From Bradyrhizobium erythrophlei (GTDB taxonomy: Bacteria; Pseudomonadota; Alphaproteobacteria; Rhizobiales; Xanthobacteraceae), in contig NZ_LT670849.1 in assembly GCF_900142985.1 (NCBI RefSeq), positions 6,836,501 to 6,900,500 on the forward strand: DNA of 64,000 nucleotides, in the 5' to 3' direction. Position 1 is the first letter of the stretch. Every line of letters begins with the position of its first letter. This document shows positions 26,253 through 35,120 of this stretch, piece after piece. A program made the position numbers and the translations under genes. The notes beneath the pieces were generated by a model. The model was not told the DNA's origin. It did no database searches and was given only the letters and a program-made list of their open reading frames with translations.

Positions 26253-26747
26253 ATGCCAAATATGCCTGCGTCCATCGACATGAAACAGTTCTGGCAGGCG
26301 ATCGGTCAGCGTGCAACCGGAAGCACGATCGTTACGGCCCGCTCTCACGGCGGGCCTGCCGGTCTGCTCGGCCTCTCGGCCACGCATCTTTGCGCCGATC
26401 CGCCGACCATGATGGTATCGGTCGACAAGCGGACCTCGGCGTTGCCAACGATCCTCGACGCGCGCCATTTCGCGATCAACTATCTGTCTTCCGCACAGCG
26501 TGAACTTGCGGACATCTTTGGCGGAAAGTCCGACTTGAAGGGTGCCGACCGCTTTACGACGGCCGCCTGGGACCGTCTCGCGACCGGCGCACCGACGCTT
26601 TCCGAGGCGGTCGGGGTTATCGACTGTGAGCTGGTCGAGACGATTGAACGCTATAACGTCGTCATCGTTCTCGGCCGCGTGGTCGCAACCTCCAGCAATC
26701 CAGGCGCCATTCCGCTGGTGCATTTCCGCGGCGATTATCTGCCGTGA
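26253..26747 (+). CDS. Flavin reductase family protein (first of a tandem pair)
   Basis: A flavin reductase-like protein of about 164 residues from the ATG at 26253, with the FMN-binding core GSTIVTARSHGGPAGLLGLS and the later HFAINYLSS. The frame is open back to a TTG at 26187, and ATGs at 26262 and 26280 are alternatives, so the start is uncertain. It ends in GTGA, where the GTG starts the second reductase. It would deliver reduced FMN to the monooxygenase at 27.3-28.6 kb. It is under the operator candidate at 26151. Confidence 0.85.
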   Translation: MPNMPASIDMKQFWQAIGQRATGSTIVTARSHGGPAGLLGLSATHLCADPPTMMVSVDKRTSALPTILDARHFAINYLSSAQRELADIFGGKSDLKGADRFTTAAWDRLATGAPTLSEAVGVIDCELVETIERYNVVIVLGRVVATSSNPGAIPLVHFRGDYLP

Positions 26748-27238
26748 TCGATAGCACGCTATTCAAAAGGGGAATGCGGCGGCTGGCCGCGGGCGTTTCC
26801 ATCGTCACCACAATCGAGGGCGACACGCCTCATGGGTTGGTGGCAACTTCCGTCAGCTCCGTCTGTGCCGAGCCGGAGCCGTCGCTGCTCGTCTGCGTCA
26901 GCCGTACCTCGAGCAGCCACGATGCGATCGATCGCGCCAAGGTATTCTGCGCCAATGTGTTGAGCGCCAGCGACATGGAGTTGGCGCAGCGCTTCAGCCT
27001 GCCGGAATTTCGCGCCACGCGATTCGAGAAATGCCCCTGGGTGCCGCTGGTGACGGGTGCGCCGGCGCTTCCGAGCGCACTCGCGAGCTTCGACTGCGAG
27101 ATTACCCACGTCATCCCGGTGCATTCCCACACCATCTTCGTGGGTGCGGTGCGCGATCTCAAGCTAGGGCAGAACGAGATCGACGCGCTACTGTATCTTG
27201 ACGGCCAGTTCCATGCACGCTCACCGAGCGCGGCGTGA
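26744..27238 (+). CDS. Flavin reductase family protein (second of a tandem pair)
   Basis: A 164-residue flavin reductase with the typical core RRLAAGVSIVTTIEGDTPHG followed by LVATSVSSVCAEPEPSLLVC and the FCANVLS motif. It starts at GTG, overlapping the previous stop by four bases, so the pair is translationally coupled. It converges on the monooxygenase gene, 21 bases away. Its sequence is clearly different from its neighbour. One of the two may have a different role, for example as a flavin-dependent enzyme. Confidence 0.88.
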   Translation: MIDSTLFKRGMRRLAAGVSIVTTIEGDTPHGLVATSVSSVCAEPEPSLLVCVSRTSSSHDAIDRAKVFCANVLSASDMELAQRFSLPEFRATRFEKCPWVPLVTGAPALPSALASFDCEITHVIPVHSHTIFVGAVRDLKLGQNEIDALLYLDGQFHARSPSAA

Positions 27239-27259
27239 GGCAAATGAGGCGCGATCGCC

Positions 27260-28600
27260 TCATTCCGCTAGATTATCGCGCAGGGTCTTGCCTTCATACG
27301 TCGTCCGGTAACGGCCGCGGCGTCGCAACTCCGGCACCAACTGGTCGACGATGTTCAGCATGATCGCCCGCGGCGCGCCGGGTGCGATCGACAGCATGAA
27401 GCCGCCGCGGCTGCCGGTCGCCTCAAACATCTCTTCCATCTGGTCGGCGAGTTTGGCGGCAGTTCCCGCGAACGTGATATTGTAGCCGGTGGAGGCCCGC
27501 AGGGCATATTGGAAAAACTCGTCGCGATCGATTTCCGCAGTTTCGCCGTGCTGTTTGGCGAGCAGGCTGACAAAGCCGACCGGGGAGGCATTCGCTGCGA
27601 CGATGCGCTCGTTCAGCTCTTTCAGCGAAAACCGCGGCGGAAGCAGCGACATGTCATAGCCGGTATTGTGCGACAGCCAGGCTCCGACGGCCTCCTGCGG
27701 GACATCGGCGATCATGGTTTCACGAAGCGCACGGGCTTCGTCCTCGGTTTCTCCGACGATCGCCCGGCTCGACCAGAGAATGCCGACTTTCTGTGGGTCG
27801 CGGGCTTCGGCGACCAACGCGTTGTCGAGGTCGCTTCGCTGCTGCTGCATCAAGGGAATACTCTTGGTCAGGCCGAAGACGTGATCGGCGACATGGGCGG
27901 CCGCGCGGGTGCCGCGGGGCGAACCGCCCGCCTGGATAATGACTGGATTGACCTGCGGCGAGGGCACGACGCTCAGCGGTCCCTTGACCTTGAAGAACTT
28001 GCCGACGTGATTGATTGCCTTCACTTTCGCCGGATCGGCAACCAGTCCGGTCTTGCGGTCCCAGACAAATGCGTCCGGCGCCACGCTGTCCCAGAGCCGG
28101 CGGCAAACATCGATGAACTCCTCCAGGCGCTCGTAGCGCTCGTTATGATCGACCAATTCATCATAGCCGTAATTGGCGTAGTCGGCCTTACGTTGCGAGG
28201 TAATCACGTTGAAGGCGATACGGCCGTTGGTGATGTGATCGAGCGAATTGAGCAGCCGCGCCGTGTAGAATGGATGCATGAAGGTCGAAGCATAGGTGAG
28301 GCCGAAGCCGAGATGATGCGTCACCCGCGACATCGCCGTGATCCAGGGACTCATCTCGAAGCGCGGCCAGGCCACCCCGTAACTGACGGCGTCCTCGATT
28401 GAATCCTTCCAGGTCGAGGGAATGCCGGTACTGTCGCCGAAGAAGATCATGTCGAGGCCACCGCGTTCGGCGACACGGGCGATCTCCTCGAACATGCCGA
28501 TGTTGGGATGCTGCCGGTCGAGCCAGGAACCGGGCATGCGCCACTGCGTCTCCACGTGGGTCCAGGAGAAGTCGAAGGCGAGTTGAATTCTCTTTTTCAT
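27260..28600 (-). CDS. LLM-class flavin-dependent monooxygenase, NtaA/SnaA/DszA family
   Basis: A 446-residue bacterial-luciferase-type monooxygenase. The opening QLAFDFSWTHVETQWRMPGS, the GLDMIFFGDS segment and NVITSQRKADYANYG are typical of the nitrilotriacetate/pristinamycin/dibenzothiophene monooxygenase group. Such enzymes use reduced FMN from a partner reductase and attack C-N, C-S or C-C bonds. Two reductases are adjacent. GGAG lies eight bases before the ATG. It diverges from the ABC transporter operon across 304 bases with two operator candidates. The substrate is unknown. Confidence 0.92.
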   Translation of the reverse strand: MKKRIQLAFDFSWTHVETQWRMPGSWLDRQHPNIGMFEEIARVAERGGLDMIFFGDSTGIPSTWKDSIEDAVSYGVAWPRFEMSPWITAMSRVTHHLGFGLTYASTFMHPFYTARLLNSLDHITNGRIAFNVITSQRKADYANYGYDELVDHNERYERLEEFIDVCRRLWDSVAPDAFVWDRKTGLVADPAKVKAINHVGKFFKVKGPLSVVPSPQVNPVIIQAGGSPRGTRAAAHVADHVFGLTKSIPLMQQQRSDLDNALVAEARDPQKVGILWSSRAIVGETEDEARALRETMIADVPQEAVGAWLSHNTGYDMSLLPPRFSLKELNERIVAANASPVGFVSLLAKQHGETAEIDRDEFFQYALRASTGYNITFAGTAAKLADQMEEMFEATGSRGGFMLSIAPGAPRAIMLNIVDQLVPELRRRGRYRTTYEGKTLRDNLAE

Positions 28601-28730
28601 GGCTGGGCTCCGGGCAACGCGGCGAGAAACTAGGCGTCAGGCGCTCCTTGCATGCTTGATGCCAACCGCCGGAAAGCGACGGTTAGGAACGACGTCAGTT
28701 TGAACACGTCCGCAAAAGTACCTGATTTCA

Positions 28731-28746
28731 TTGAATACGTATGCAA
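28731..28746. promoter_or_regulatory. LacI-type operator candidate 2
   Basis: TTGAATACGTATGCAA matches the site at 26151 at 14 of 16 positions. It lies nearer to the monooxygenase gene, 131 bases before its start on the other strand. Confidence 0.6.
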
Positions 28747-28829
28747 CAATTGCGGAAGGCGATCGGCGAAACCGCTGGAACAACGCTGAAGCACGCGAAT
28801 GCAGTGCACAAAACATAGGCCAATTGCTT

Positions 28830-28845
28830 TTGCATTCGCATGCAA
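28830..28845. promoter_or_regulatory. LacI-type operator candidate 3
   Basis: TTGCATTCGCATGCAA differs from the 26151 site by one base. It lies 60 bases before the first ABC permease gene, a usual repressor position. Confidence 0.7.
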
Positions 28846-28904
28846 TTTGGTCTTGCTGCTTTTCTTGTGCGAGCGTTAGCTCCTGATCGGGAAAGAGCGC
28901 GCGG

Positions 28905-29789
28905 ATGACACTCGATCAATTCGTTCAGACCACGCTTGGCGGGCTAGCGATCGGCTGCATCTACAGTCTGATCGCGCTCGGTATCTCGATGATCATCCGC
29001 TCCACCGACATCCTTCACTTCGCACAGGGCGAAATGTTGATGATCGGCTCGATGATGGGCCTGAGCGCCTACTGGCTGCACAATCTGCCGTTCGTGCTCG
29101 TGCTGCTCGCAGGGACCATCGGCGGTGGCCTGATTTCGGTCGGCATCGAGTTCTTCATTTATCGGAAGTTGCGTCTGCTGCGGGTCTCGCTGATCAACAT
29201 CATGATCGCGACACTCGGCGTCTCGATCGTATTGCAAAATGTCGCGCGCCTGGTCTGGGGATCGGAACCGCTGCGCTATCCGACCCTGTTCGCGTCGAAG
29301 GGACTGGTCTTTGCCGGCTTCGCGGTGTCGCCGCAACTCGTATGGATCGTGGTGCTGAGTGGCCTCATCATGGGCGGCTTGATCATCTTCTTCCGTTACA
29401 CCACGCTCGGTATTGCCATGCAGGCGGCGGCCCAGGATCCCGACACCGCCCGCCTGATGGGCGTCAATGTCGATCGCACAACAACGTATACGTTCGCTCT
29501 CGCCGGCATGATGGCGGGTGCTGCCGGCGTGCTGTTGGGATCGCTGTTCTTTGCATCGTTCAATATGGGTTTCATGACCGGCATCAAGGCATTTGTCGCG
29601 GCGACGCTGGGCGGACTCGGCAGCGTCGCGGGCGCCATGATCGGTGGACTGGTCTTCGGGATCATCGAAACATTTTCAGGCATGCTGATTTCGACCGCCT
29701 ACAAGGACGCGGTCGGGATGGTCGTACTGATCGTCATTCTCCTGTTCATGCCGTCCGGACTGTTCGCCCGCGACGGCCGGTCCGTGTGA
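28905..29789 (+). CDS. Branched-chain amino acid-type ABC transporter permease (LivH-like)
   Basis: A 294-residue membrane protein with about eight hydrophobic segments; GLAIGCIYSLIALGISMII is the LivH-type start, and the cytoplasmic loop DPDTARLMGVNVDRTT is the ATPase contact. GGGAAAGAG precedes the ATG. It is the first gene of a five-gene transporter operon under the operator candidate at 28830. This transporter class also carries amides, urea and aromatic acids, so the substrate is probably that of the monooxygenase and not an amino acid. Confidence 0.92.
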   Translation: MTLDQFVQTTLGGLAIGCIYSLIALGISMIIRSTDILHFAQGEMLMIGSMMGLSAYWLHNLPFVLVLLAGTIGGGLISVGIEFFIYRKLRLLRVSLINIMIATLGVSIVLQNVARLVWGSEPLRYPTLFASKGLVFAGFAVSPQLVWIVVLSGLIMGGLIIFFRYTTLGIAMQAAAQDPDTARLMGVNVDRTTTYTFALAGMMAGAAGVLLGSLFFASFNMGFMTGIKAFVAATLGGLGSVAGAMIGGLVFGIIETFSGMLISTAYKDAVGMVVLIVILLFMPSGLFARDGRSV

Positions 29790-29790
29790 A

Positions 29791-30771
29791 ATGCGCGCGC
29801 TGCCGATCGCCCGCCTCACCTTATTGCTGGTCCTTGCCGGCCTGCCGTTCGCCCAATCCAACGCCTATTGGGTGCACGTGTTCAGCCTGGCGCTGATCAG
29901 CGTCATCCTGGCTTTTTCCCAGCAATTGCTGGTCGGATCAGCCGGTATTGTTTCGCTGGGGCAGGGCGCATTCTTCGGCGTCGGCGCCTACACCGCCGCC
30001 TCGCTCTCGATCTCGGCCGACGTGCCATTTTTGCTGACCATTGCCGCCGGTGGGCTGGCGGCTGGATTATCCAGCCTGCTGCTGATCCCGATCGTCCGCC
30101 TCAAGGGGTCGAGCCTTGCGGTCGCAACGCTCGGCTTCGCCATCATCATCCACCTCATTATGCTCAACGAGGACTGGCTGACCGGCGGCAGCATCGGGAT
30201 GATGGATATTCCGGCGCCAACGTTGTTTGGCTTTTCGCTCGGCGGCGAGGTGCGCTTCTACTATGTCTGCCTGATTGCGGTGGCCCTCGTCTTTCTCGCA
30301 CTCGACCGGATCACGCATTCACGTTTTGGACGCGCGCTGACCGCGATGTCGCAGGACGAAGAGGCGGCGCGCGCCAGCGGCGTCGCCATTTCGGTCTACA
30401 AGAGCAAGTGCTTTCTGATCGCCGCCATCGTGTCTGGCATCGCCGGCGGTCTTTACGCCTATCACTCTCGCTATCTCAATCCGAACGATTTCGACTTCCA
30501 GAAATCGATCGACATCCTGATCATGGTCGTGATCGGCGGCATCAGGAGCCTGTCGGGAGCGGCGCTTGGCGCCGTCATCGTCGTACTGGTGCCCGAAGTG
30601 CTGCGCTCATCAGGTGAGTTCCGGCTGCTTCTGTTCGGTGTCATGGTGATCGTGCTGGCAGGCACCGGCAGCCGCGGCCTGAGCGGCATTCTGATCGATC
30701 TCGCCAAACGTATATCGTCGTTTCGGCCGGGGGCAGGCTCGCCGCAGAAACCCTCGGCGGTGAAGCTGTGA
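29791..30771 (+). CDS. Branched-chain amino acid-type ABC transporter permease (LivM-like)
   Basis: A 326-residue membrane protein, about nine hydrophobic segments, with the LivM signature GSAGIVSLGQGAFFGVGAYT and the ATPase contact loop DEEAARASGVAISVYK. It begins one base after the LivH stop. Its own stop overlaps the next GTG start. It forms the second half of the membrane channel. Confidence 0.92.
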   Translation: MRALPIARLTLLLVLAGLPFAQSNAYWVHVFSLALISVILAFSQQLLVGSAGIVSLGQGAFFGVGAYTAASLSISADVPFLLTIAAGGLAAGLSSLLLIPIVRLKGSSLAVATLGFAIIIHLIMLNEDWLTGGSIGMMDIPAPTLFGFSLGGEVRFYYVCLIAVALVFLALDRITHSRFGRALTAMSQDEEAARASGVAISVYKSKCFLIAAIVSGIAGGLYAYHSRYLNPNDFDFQKSIDILIMVVIGGIRSLSGAALGAVIVVLVPEVLRSSGEFRLLLFGVMVIVLAGTGSRGLSGILIDLAKRISSFRPGAGSPQKPSAVKL

Positions 30772-31595
30772 CGTCCGCTCTGCTGGAAATTGCGGGGCTG
30801 ACACGCCGCTTCGGCGGCCTTGTTGCGGTCCGTGACGTCGCCATGGAGGTCGCGCAGGGCTCGGTTCATGGATTGATCGGCCCCAATGGTGCAGGCAAGA
30901 CGACACTCCTCAACCTGATCTCCGGCCACATTCCATCGAGCAGCGGCCGGATCGCTTTCGGCGGCGAAGAGATCACGCGCTGGGCGGTCGATCGCCGCGC
31001 GCGGGCCGGCATCCGGCGAACCTTCCAGAACCTGAAATTGTTCCGCGACATGACGGTGCTTGAAAACGTCATGGTTGGAATGCATGGCGAAACTCATTGC
31101 GAGATCTGGCACTCGCTTCTGCGCACGCGTGCGCAGCGGAACGAGGAAGCCGCCATCGTCGAACGTGCCCGCGAGGCATTGGATTTTGTTGGCCTCCTGC
31201 ACCTTTCAGACACCAAGGCCGATGAATTGCCCTACGGCTCGCAGCGGCTGGTCGAGATGGCGCGCGCGACCGTCGCCCGGCCAAAGTTGCTGTTACTCGA
31301 CGAGCCCGCAGCCGGCCTCAACGGCGCCGAAAGCCGGCGTCTCGTCGACCTGATCAAGGCCATTCGCGCCGGTGGCACCACCATCCTTCTGGTCGAACAT
31401 CACATGGATGTGGTGATGCCCTCCTGTGACTGCATCACCGTGCTCAACTACGGCCAGCGTCTTGCCAACGGAAGTCCGGCAGAGATCAGGGCCCATCCGG
31501 AAGTAATCAAGGCCTATCTCGGCGGCGGATACCGCAAGCGGCGGACCACGCCGGAACAGCAACAACAGATGGAGTTGGCCCGTGCTGCGTCTTGA
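30768..31595 (+). CDS. ABC transporter ATP-binding protein (LivG-like)
   Basis: A 275-residue ATPase with Walker A GPNGAGKTT, the Q-loop FQNLKLF, and Walker B KLLLLDEPAAGLN, followed by the H-loop VEHHMDVVM. The signature motif is degenerate (LPYGSQRLVEMARA), as is usual for LivG proteins. GTG start overlaps the LivM stop as GTGA. Confidence 0.93.
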   Translation: MTSALLEIAGLTRRFGGLVAVRDVAMEVAQGSVHGLIGPNGAGKTTLLNLISGHIPSSSGRIAFGGEEITRWAVDRRARAGIRRTFQNLKLFRDMTVLENVMVGMHGETHCEIWHSLLRTRAQRNEEAAIVERAREALDFVGLLHLSDTKADELPYGSQRLVEMARATVARPKLLLLDEPAAGLNGAESRRLVDLIKAIRAGGTTILLVEHHMDVVMPSCDCITVLNYGQRLANGSPAEIRAHPEVIKAYLGGGYRKRRTTPEQQQQMELARAAS

Positions 31596-32364
31596 AAACG
31601 TCAGCGCCGGCTATGGCGCCGTGACTGCCTTGCACAACGTCGACATCACCGTCGAGGAGGGCGAAGTCGCCGCCCTGATCGGCTCAAACGGCGCCGGCAA
31701 ATCGACGGCGCTGCGAACGATTTCCGGATTGGTGCGTCCGACCGCCGGGAAGATCGAGTTTCGGGGCGAGGCGATCACCGATCTCTCGCCCGAACAGATT
31801 GTCGAGCGGGGCATCATCCATGTGCCGGAAGGACGCCACGTGTTTCCGCGGCTGTCGGTACATCAAAACCTTACCGTCGGCGCCTATTCGCCTCGCGCCC
31901 GCGCCAAAAAGAACGAGACACGCGAGCGCGTGTTTGAACTCTTCCCGCGGCTTTATGAGCGTCGTCTGCAACTTGCAGGCTCACTCAGCGGCGGCGAGCA
32001 ACAAATGCTGGCGTTCGGCCGCGCGATGATGGCGCAGCCGGTCCTCCTGATGCTTGATGAGCCTTCGCTCGGGCTTGCGCCGATCATGGTGGAGGAGGTG
32101 GCCCGCGCCATCGACTATTTCCGCACCATTGGCGTCACGGTGCTGCTGGTCGAACAGAACGCCGAACTCGCGCTCGACCTGGCCACCCGCGGTTACGTCA
32201 TCGAAACCGGCTGCATCGTTCTCGCCGACTCCAGCGAGCGCCTGCTCGAAAATCCCAAGGTCTGGGCGAGCTATCTCGGCGAGCAGGACTGGGAATTTGA
32301 GGCCGCCGGCCACGATCCAGACCGCACCGTTGTCAGTGACTTGCCCGTCAACAAAGGAGTTTGA
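31582..32364 (+). CDS. ABC transporter ATP-binding protein (LivF-like)
   Basis: A 260-residue ATPase with Walker A GSNGAGKST, signature LSGGEQQMLAFGRA and Walker B VLLMLDEPSLGLA. It starts at GTG and overlaps the LivG gene by 14 bases. LivF has a C-terminal tail of about 30 residues after the ATPase core, visible here up to LPVNKGV. Confidence 0.93.
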   Translation: MLRLENVSAGYGAVTALHNVDITVEEGEVAALIGSNGAGKSTALRTISGLVRPTAGKIEFRGEAITDLSPEQIVERGIIHVPEGRHVFPRLSVHQNLTVGAYSPRARAKKNETRERVFELFPRLYERRLQLAGSLSGGEQQMLAFGRAMMAQPVLLMLDEPSLGLAPIMVEEVARAIDYFRTIGVTVLLVEQNAELALDLATRGYVIETGCIVLADSSERLLENPKVWASYLGEQDWEFEAAGHDPDRTVVSDLPVNKGV

Positions 32365-32367
32365 ACC

Positions 32368-33510
32368 ATGCGTCTCCGAAGTGTCAGTGGCCTTCTTGCC
32401 GCCGCCATCCTGATCGCAGCCTCAAGCCAGCCGTCGTTCGCCGACACCATCAAGATCGGCGTGTTTGGCCCATTCAGCGGCGACGCCGCGGCCATGGGCG
32501 GCAGCGAGAAAGACGCGGTCAGCCTCGTGATCCAGGAAAAGAACGCGGCCGGCGGCATCCGCGGCCAGCAGATCGAGCCGGTCTATGCCGACGATGGCGG
32601 CAAACCGGAAGAAGCCGTCAACACCGTCAAGCGTCTGATCTCGCGCGACGAGGTTCTCATCAATATCGGCAGCATCTCCAGCCCCGCGAGCCTTGCTGCT
32701 TCGCAGGTCAGCCGCCAATCGGAGACGCCGCAGATCGTCGTCGGCGGCACCGCCCAACGCATCACGACCCAAGGCAACAAGTGGGTATTCCGCTCACCGG
32801 TGCCTGACACCAAACTGGTTTCCGATCTGGTCGACTTTATCCATGACAAATTTCCGAAGGTGAGCAAGTTCGCTTTCCTCTACGTCAACGACGACTTCGG
32901 CCGCGGCGGTTTTGAAGCGTTCAAGGCGGCCGGCGCCAAATACGGCTTCGAGATCGTCGACGAGGAGCGCTATACCCGCGGCGACATCGACTTCACCGCA
33001 CAACTCGGCCGCATCAAGGCGAGCCCGGCCCAGGCGATGGTGGAATGGTCGCGCTACGCCGAGGGCGCTTTGGTCGCCAAGCAGTACGTCCAGAGCGGAC
33101 TGAACCTGGTGCGGTTCGGCTCGGACGGTATTGCCACGCCGAAATTCATCGAGCTTGCGGGCTCGGCAGCCGACGGCATCTATTTCACGGCGCACTTCAG
33201 CGTTGCGACGTCATCCGATATTCCGGTCGCGAAAGAGTTCGTCGCCAAATTCCAAAAGGCGTACGGACGTGTGCCGGATTCCTACGCGGCCGAGGCCTAC
33301 GACGCTATCACCATGGCCATCAAGGCGGTCGAGGCTTCCGACAAGCTCGATCGGGCATCGATCCGCGATGCGCTCGCGAAGGTCAGTTTCGACAGCAGCC
33401 GTGGCGCCTTCAAGTTCGACGACAAGGGCGATCCGCTGCTGGTCACGCATGTTGTGAAAATCGTCGACGGCAAGGAGACCAACGCGCGCAACATTCCCGT
33501 CCAGAATTAG
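32368..33510 (+). CDS. ABC transporter substrate-binding protein (LivJ-like)
   Basis: A 380-residue periplasmic protein, signal peptide ending near QPSFAD, then IKIGVFGPFSGDAAAMGGSE, the classic start of the type I binding fold. It determines the specificity of the transporter. It begins three bases after the LivF stop and ends the transporter set. The ligand pocket cannot be interpreted by eye. Confidence 0.92.
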   Translation: MRLRSVSGLLAAAILIAASSQPSFADTIKIGVFGPFSGDAAAMGGSEKDAVSLVIQEKNAAGGIRGQQIEPVYADDGGKPEEAVNTVKRLISRDEVLINIGSISSPASLAASQVSRQSETPQIVVGGTAQRITTQGNKWVFRSPVPDTKLVSDLVDFIHDKFPKVSKFAFLYVNDDFGRGGFEAFKAAGAKYGFEIVDEERYTRGDIDFTAQLGRIKASPAQAMVEWSRYAEGALVAKQYVQSGLNLVRFGSDGIATPKFIELAGSAADGIYFTAHFSVATSSDIPVAKEFVAKFQKAYGRVPDSYAAEAYDAITMAIKAVEASDKLDRASIRDALAKVSFDSSRGAFKFDDKGDPLLVTHVVKIVDGKETNARNIPVQN

Positions 33511-33608
33511 GTTGCTTCCACGCGTCGCATTCGTCGGTCGCGGGGTGATGGTCGATACCATTCGCTTGCGGCCGGTGAGGTGGTGAAGGTCAATGGGAGG
33601 ATAAAAAA

Positions 33609-34892
33609 ATGCAAGCCAAGATCATCAAGTCGGACAACCCGCAGCCTTTGGCGGTCTACACCGAAGCCTTCGAGGTCGGCGGGCTGATATTCGCCGCCGG
33701 ACAATTGCCATCGGATTTCAAGACCGGCGTTCCGGCCGAAGCCAGAAAGGACCCGCACTTTCCGTTCTACGGATCCGACATCAAGAAGCGCACGCATTAC
33801 ATCCTGAAGAATCTCGCCCGTACGTTCGAGGCCGGAGGAAGCTCGCTCGAACATGTCATCAAGGCCCAGGTGTTTCTGGAGGACCTGAACGACTTCAACG
33901 CCTTTGACGAGGTGTGGAAGGAATATTTCAAGGTGCCGCCCGCGCGCACGACCGTCGGCACCACGGGGCTTCTGGTCAAGGATGCGCAGATCGAGATCGA
34001 TCTCATCGGCTATGTGCCGGGGAAGCTGAAAAGCCAGCTGATCAAGTCGGAGAATGCGCGGCCGATTGCGCATTATACGGAAGCCTTTACCGTTGGCGGG
34101 CTGGTGTTCGCCGCCGGACAATTGCCATCGGACTTCAAAACCGGCGTTCCGGCCGAGGCCAAAAAGGATCCGAACTTTCCGTTCTACGGATCGGACATCA
34201 AGAAGCGAACGCATTACGTCATGAAGAATCTCGCGCGGACCTTTGAAGCCGCGGGAAGTTCGCTCGAGCATGTCGCCAAGGCTCAGGTGTTTCTGGAAGA
34301 CATGGCCGACCACGACGCTTTCCAGGAGGTGTGGCGCGAATATTTCAAGGTGCCGCCGCCAACCACCGCGGTTGGAACCAGCGGAATCAATACCAAAGGC
34401 CTTCTGGTGAAAGATGCGCAGATTGAGATCGACCTGATCGGCTACATCCCCGGCAAGGTGAAGGCGCGCGCCGTTAAGTCGGCCAATCCCAAGGGCGCAG
34501 CCAATTACACCGAAGCCGTCGTCGCCGGTGGGCTCGTCTTCGCCGAAGGCGCGCTTCCGACCGACTACACGTCGGGCATTCCGGCGGAAGCAAAGAAGGA
34601 TCCGAACTTTCCGTTCTACGGTTCCGATATCAAACTGCGGACGCGCTACGTGCTGAACAAACTGGCGCGCACATTCGAAGCGGCCGGTAGTTCACTCGAC
34701 CATGTCATCAAAGCGCAGGTGTTCCTCGACGATCTCAACAATTTTGCCGCCTTCGACGAAGTCTGGAAGGAGTTCTTCAAGACGCCGCCCGCGCGGACGA
34801 CCGTCGAGACCAGCGCGCTGCCGGTCAAGGACGCGATGGTGCTGATCGACCTGATCGGCTACGTCCCCGGCGAGGTCGCGCTGCCGGGCTAA
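33609..34892 (+). CDS. Single-chain triple RidA (YjgF/UK114) protein
   Basis: A 427-residue protein made of three RidA domains in tandem (about 1-138, 139-284, 285-427). Each has the block FPFYGSDIK and the segment AQVFL(E/D)D. RidA enzymes normally are trimers of about 130-residue chains and hydrolyse reactive imines or enamines. The Arg equivalent to E. coli Arg105 is present in repeats 1 (R113) and 3 (R396) but is Thr252 in repeat 2; the Glu equivalent to Glu120 is present in repeats 1 and 2 (E129 in repeat 1) but is Leu412 in repeat 3. GGGAGG precedes the ATG. It follows the LivJ-type gene by 98 bases. Confidence 0.92.
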   Translation: MQAKIIKSDNPQPLAVYTEAFEVGGLIFAAGQLPSDFKTGVPAEARKDPHFPFYGSDIKKRTHYILKNLARTFEAGGSSLEHVIKAQVFLEDLNDFNAFDEVWKEYFKVPPARTTVGTTGLLVKDAQIEIDLIGYVPGKLKSQLIKSENARPIAHYTEAFTVGGLVFAAGQLPSDFKTGVPAEAKKDPNFPFYGSDIKKRTHYVMKNLARTFEAAGSSLEHVAKAQVFLEDMADHDAFQEVWREYFKVPPPTTAVGTSGINTKGLLVKDAQIEIDLIGYIPGKVKARAVKSANPKGAANYTEAVVAGGLVFAEGALPTDYTSGIPAEAKKDPNFPFYGSDIKLRTRYVLNKLARTFEAAGSSLDHVIKAQVFLDDLNNFAAFDEVWKEFFKTPPARTTVETSALPVKDAMVLIDLIGYVPGEVALPG

Positions 34893-35120
34893 GTCCCGGT
34901 ATCGGCGGGCTACCGCGCTGGCGGCGCAGGCGACACCGCATCGTGATGCGAGGTCCATGAACGGACGTTGCCGGATCATTCTTGGTCACGCAAACACCGG
35001 AAGGCTTGTGCTGAGCCCTCGCGAAGGGCATTTTGGGTTACGCAAATCACGTCCTTCCAAGAATCGAAACGCCGGCACGGTTTCTGACAACGCCCCAGTT
35101 TCCCGAACAGGGAGATACCG
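34893..35120. other. Intergenic stretch before the molybdoenzyme gene
   Basis: These 228 bases contain no credible gene. The promoter of the molybdoenzyme gene should lie here; GGGAGA precedes its ATG. No striking repeat was seen. Confidence 0.5.
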
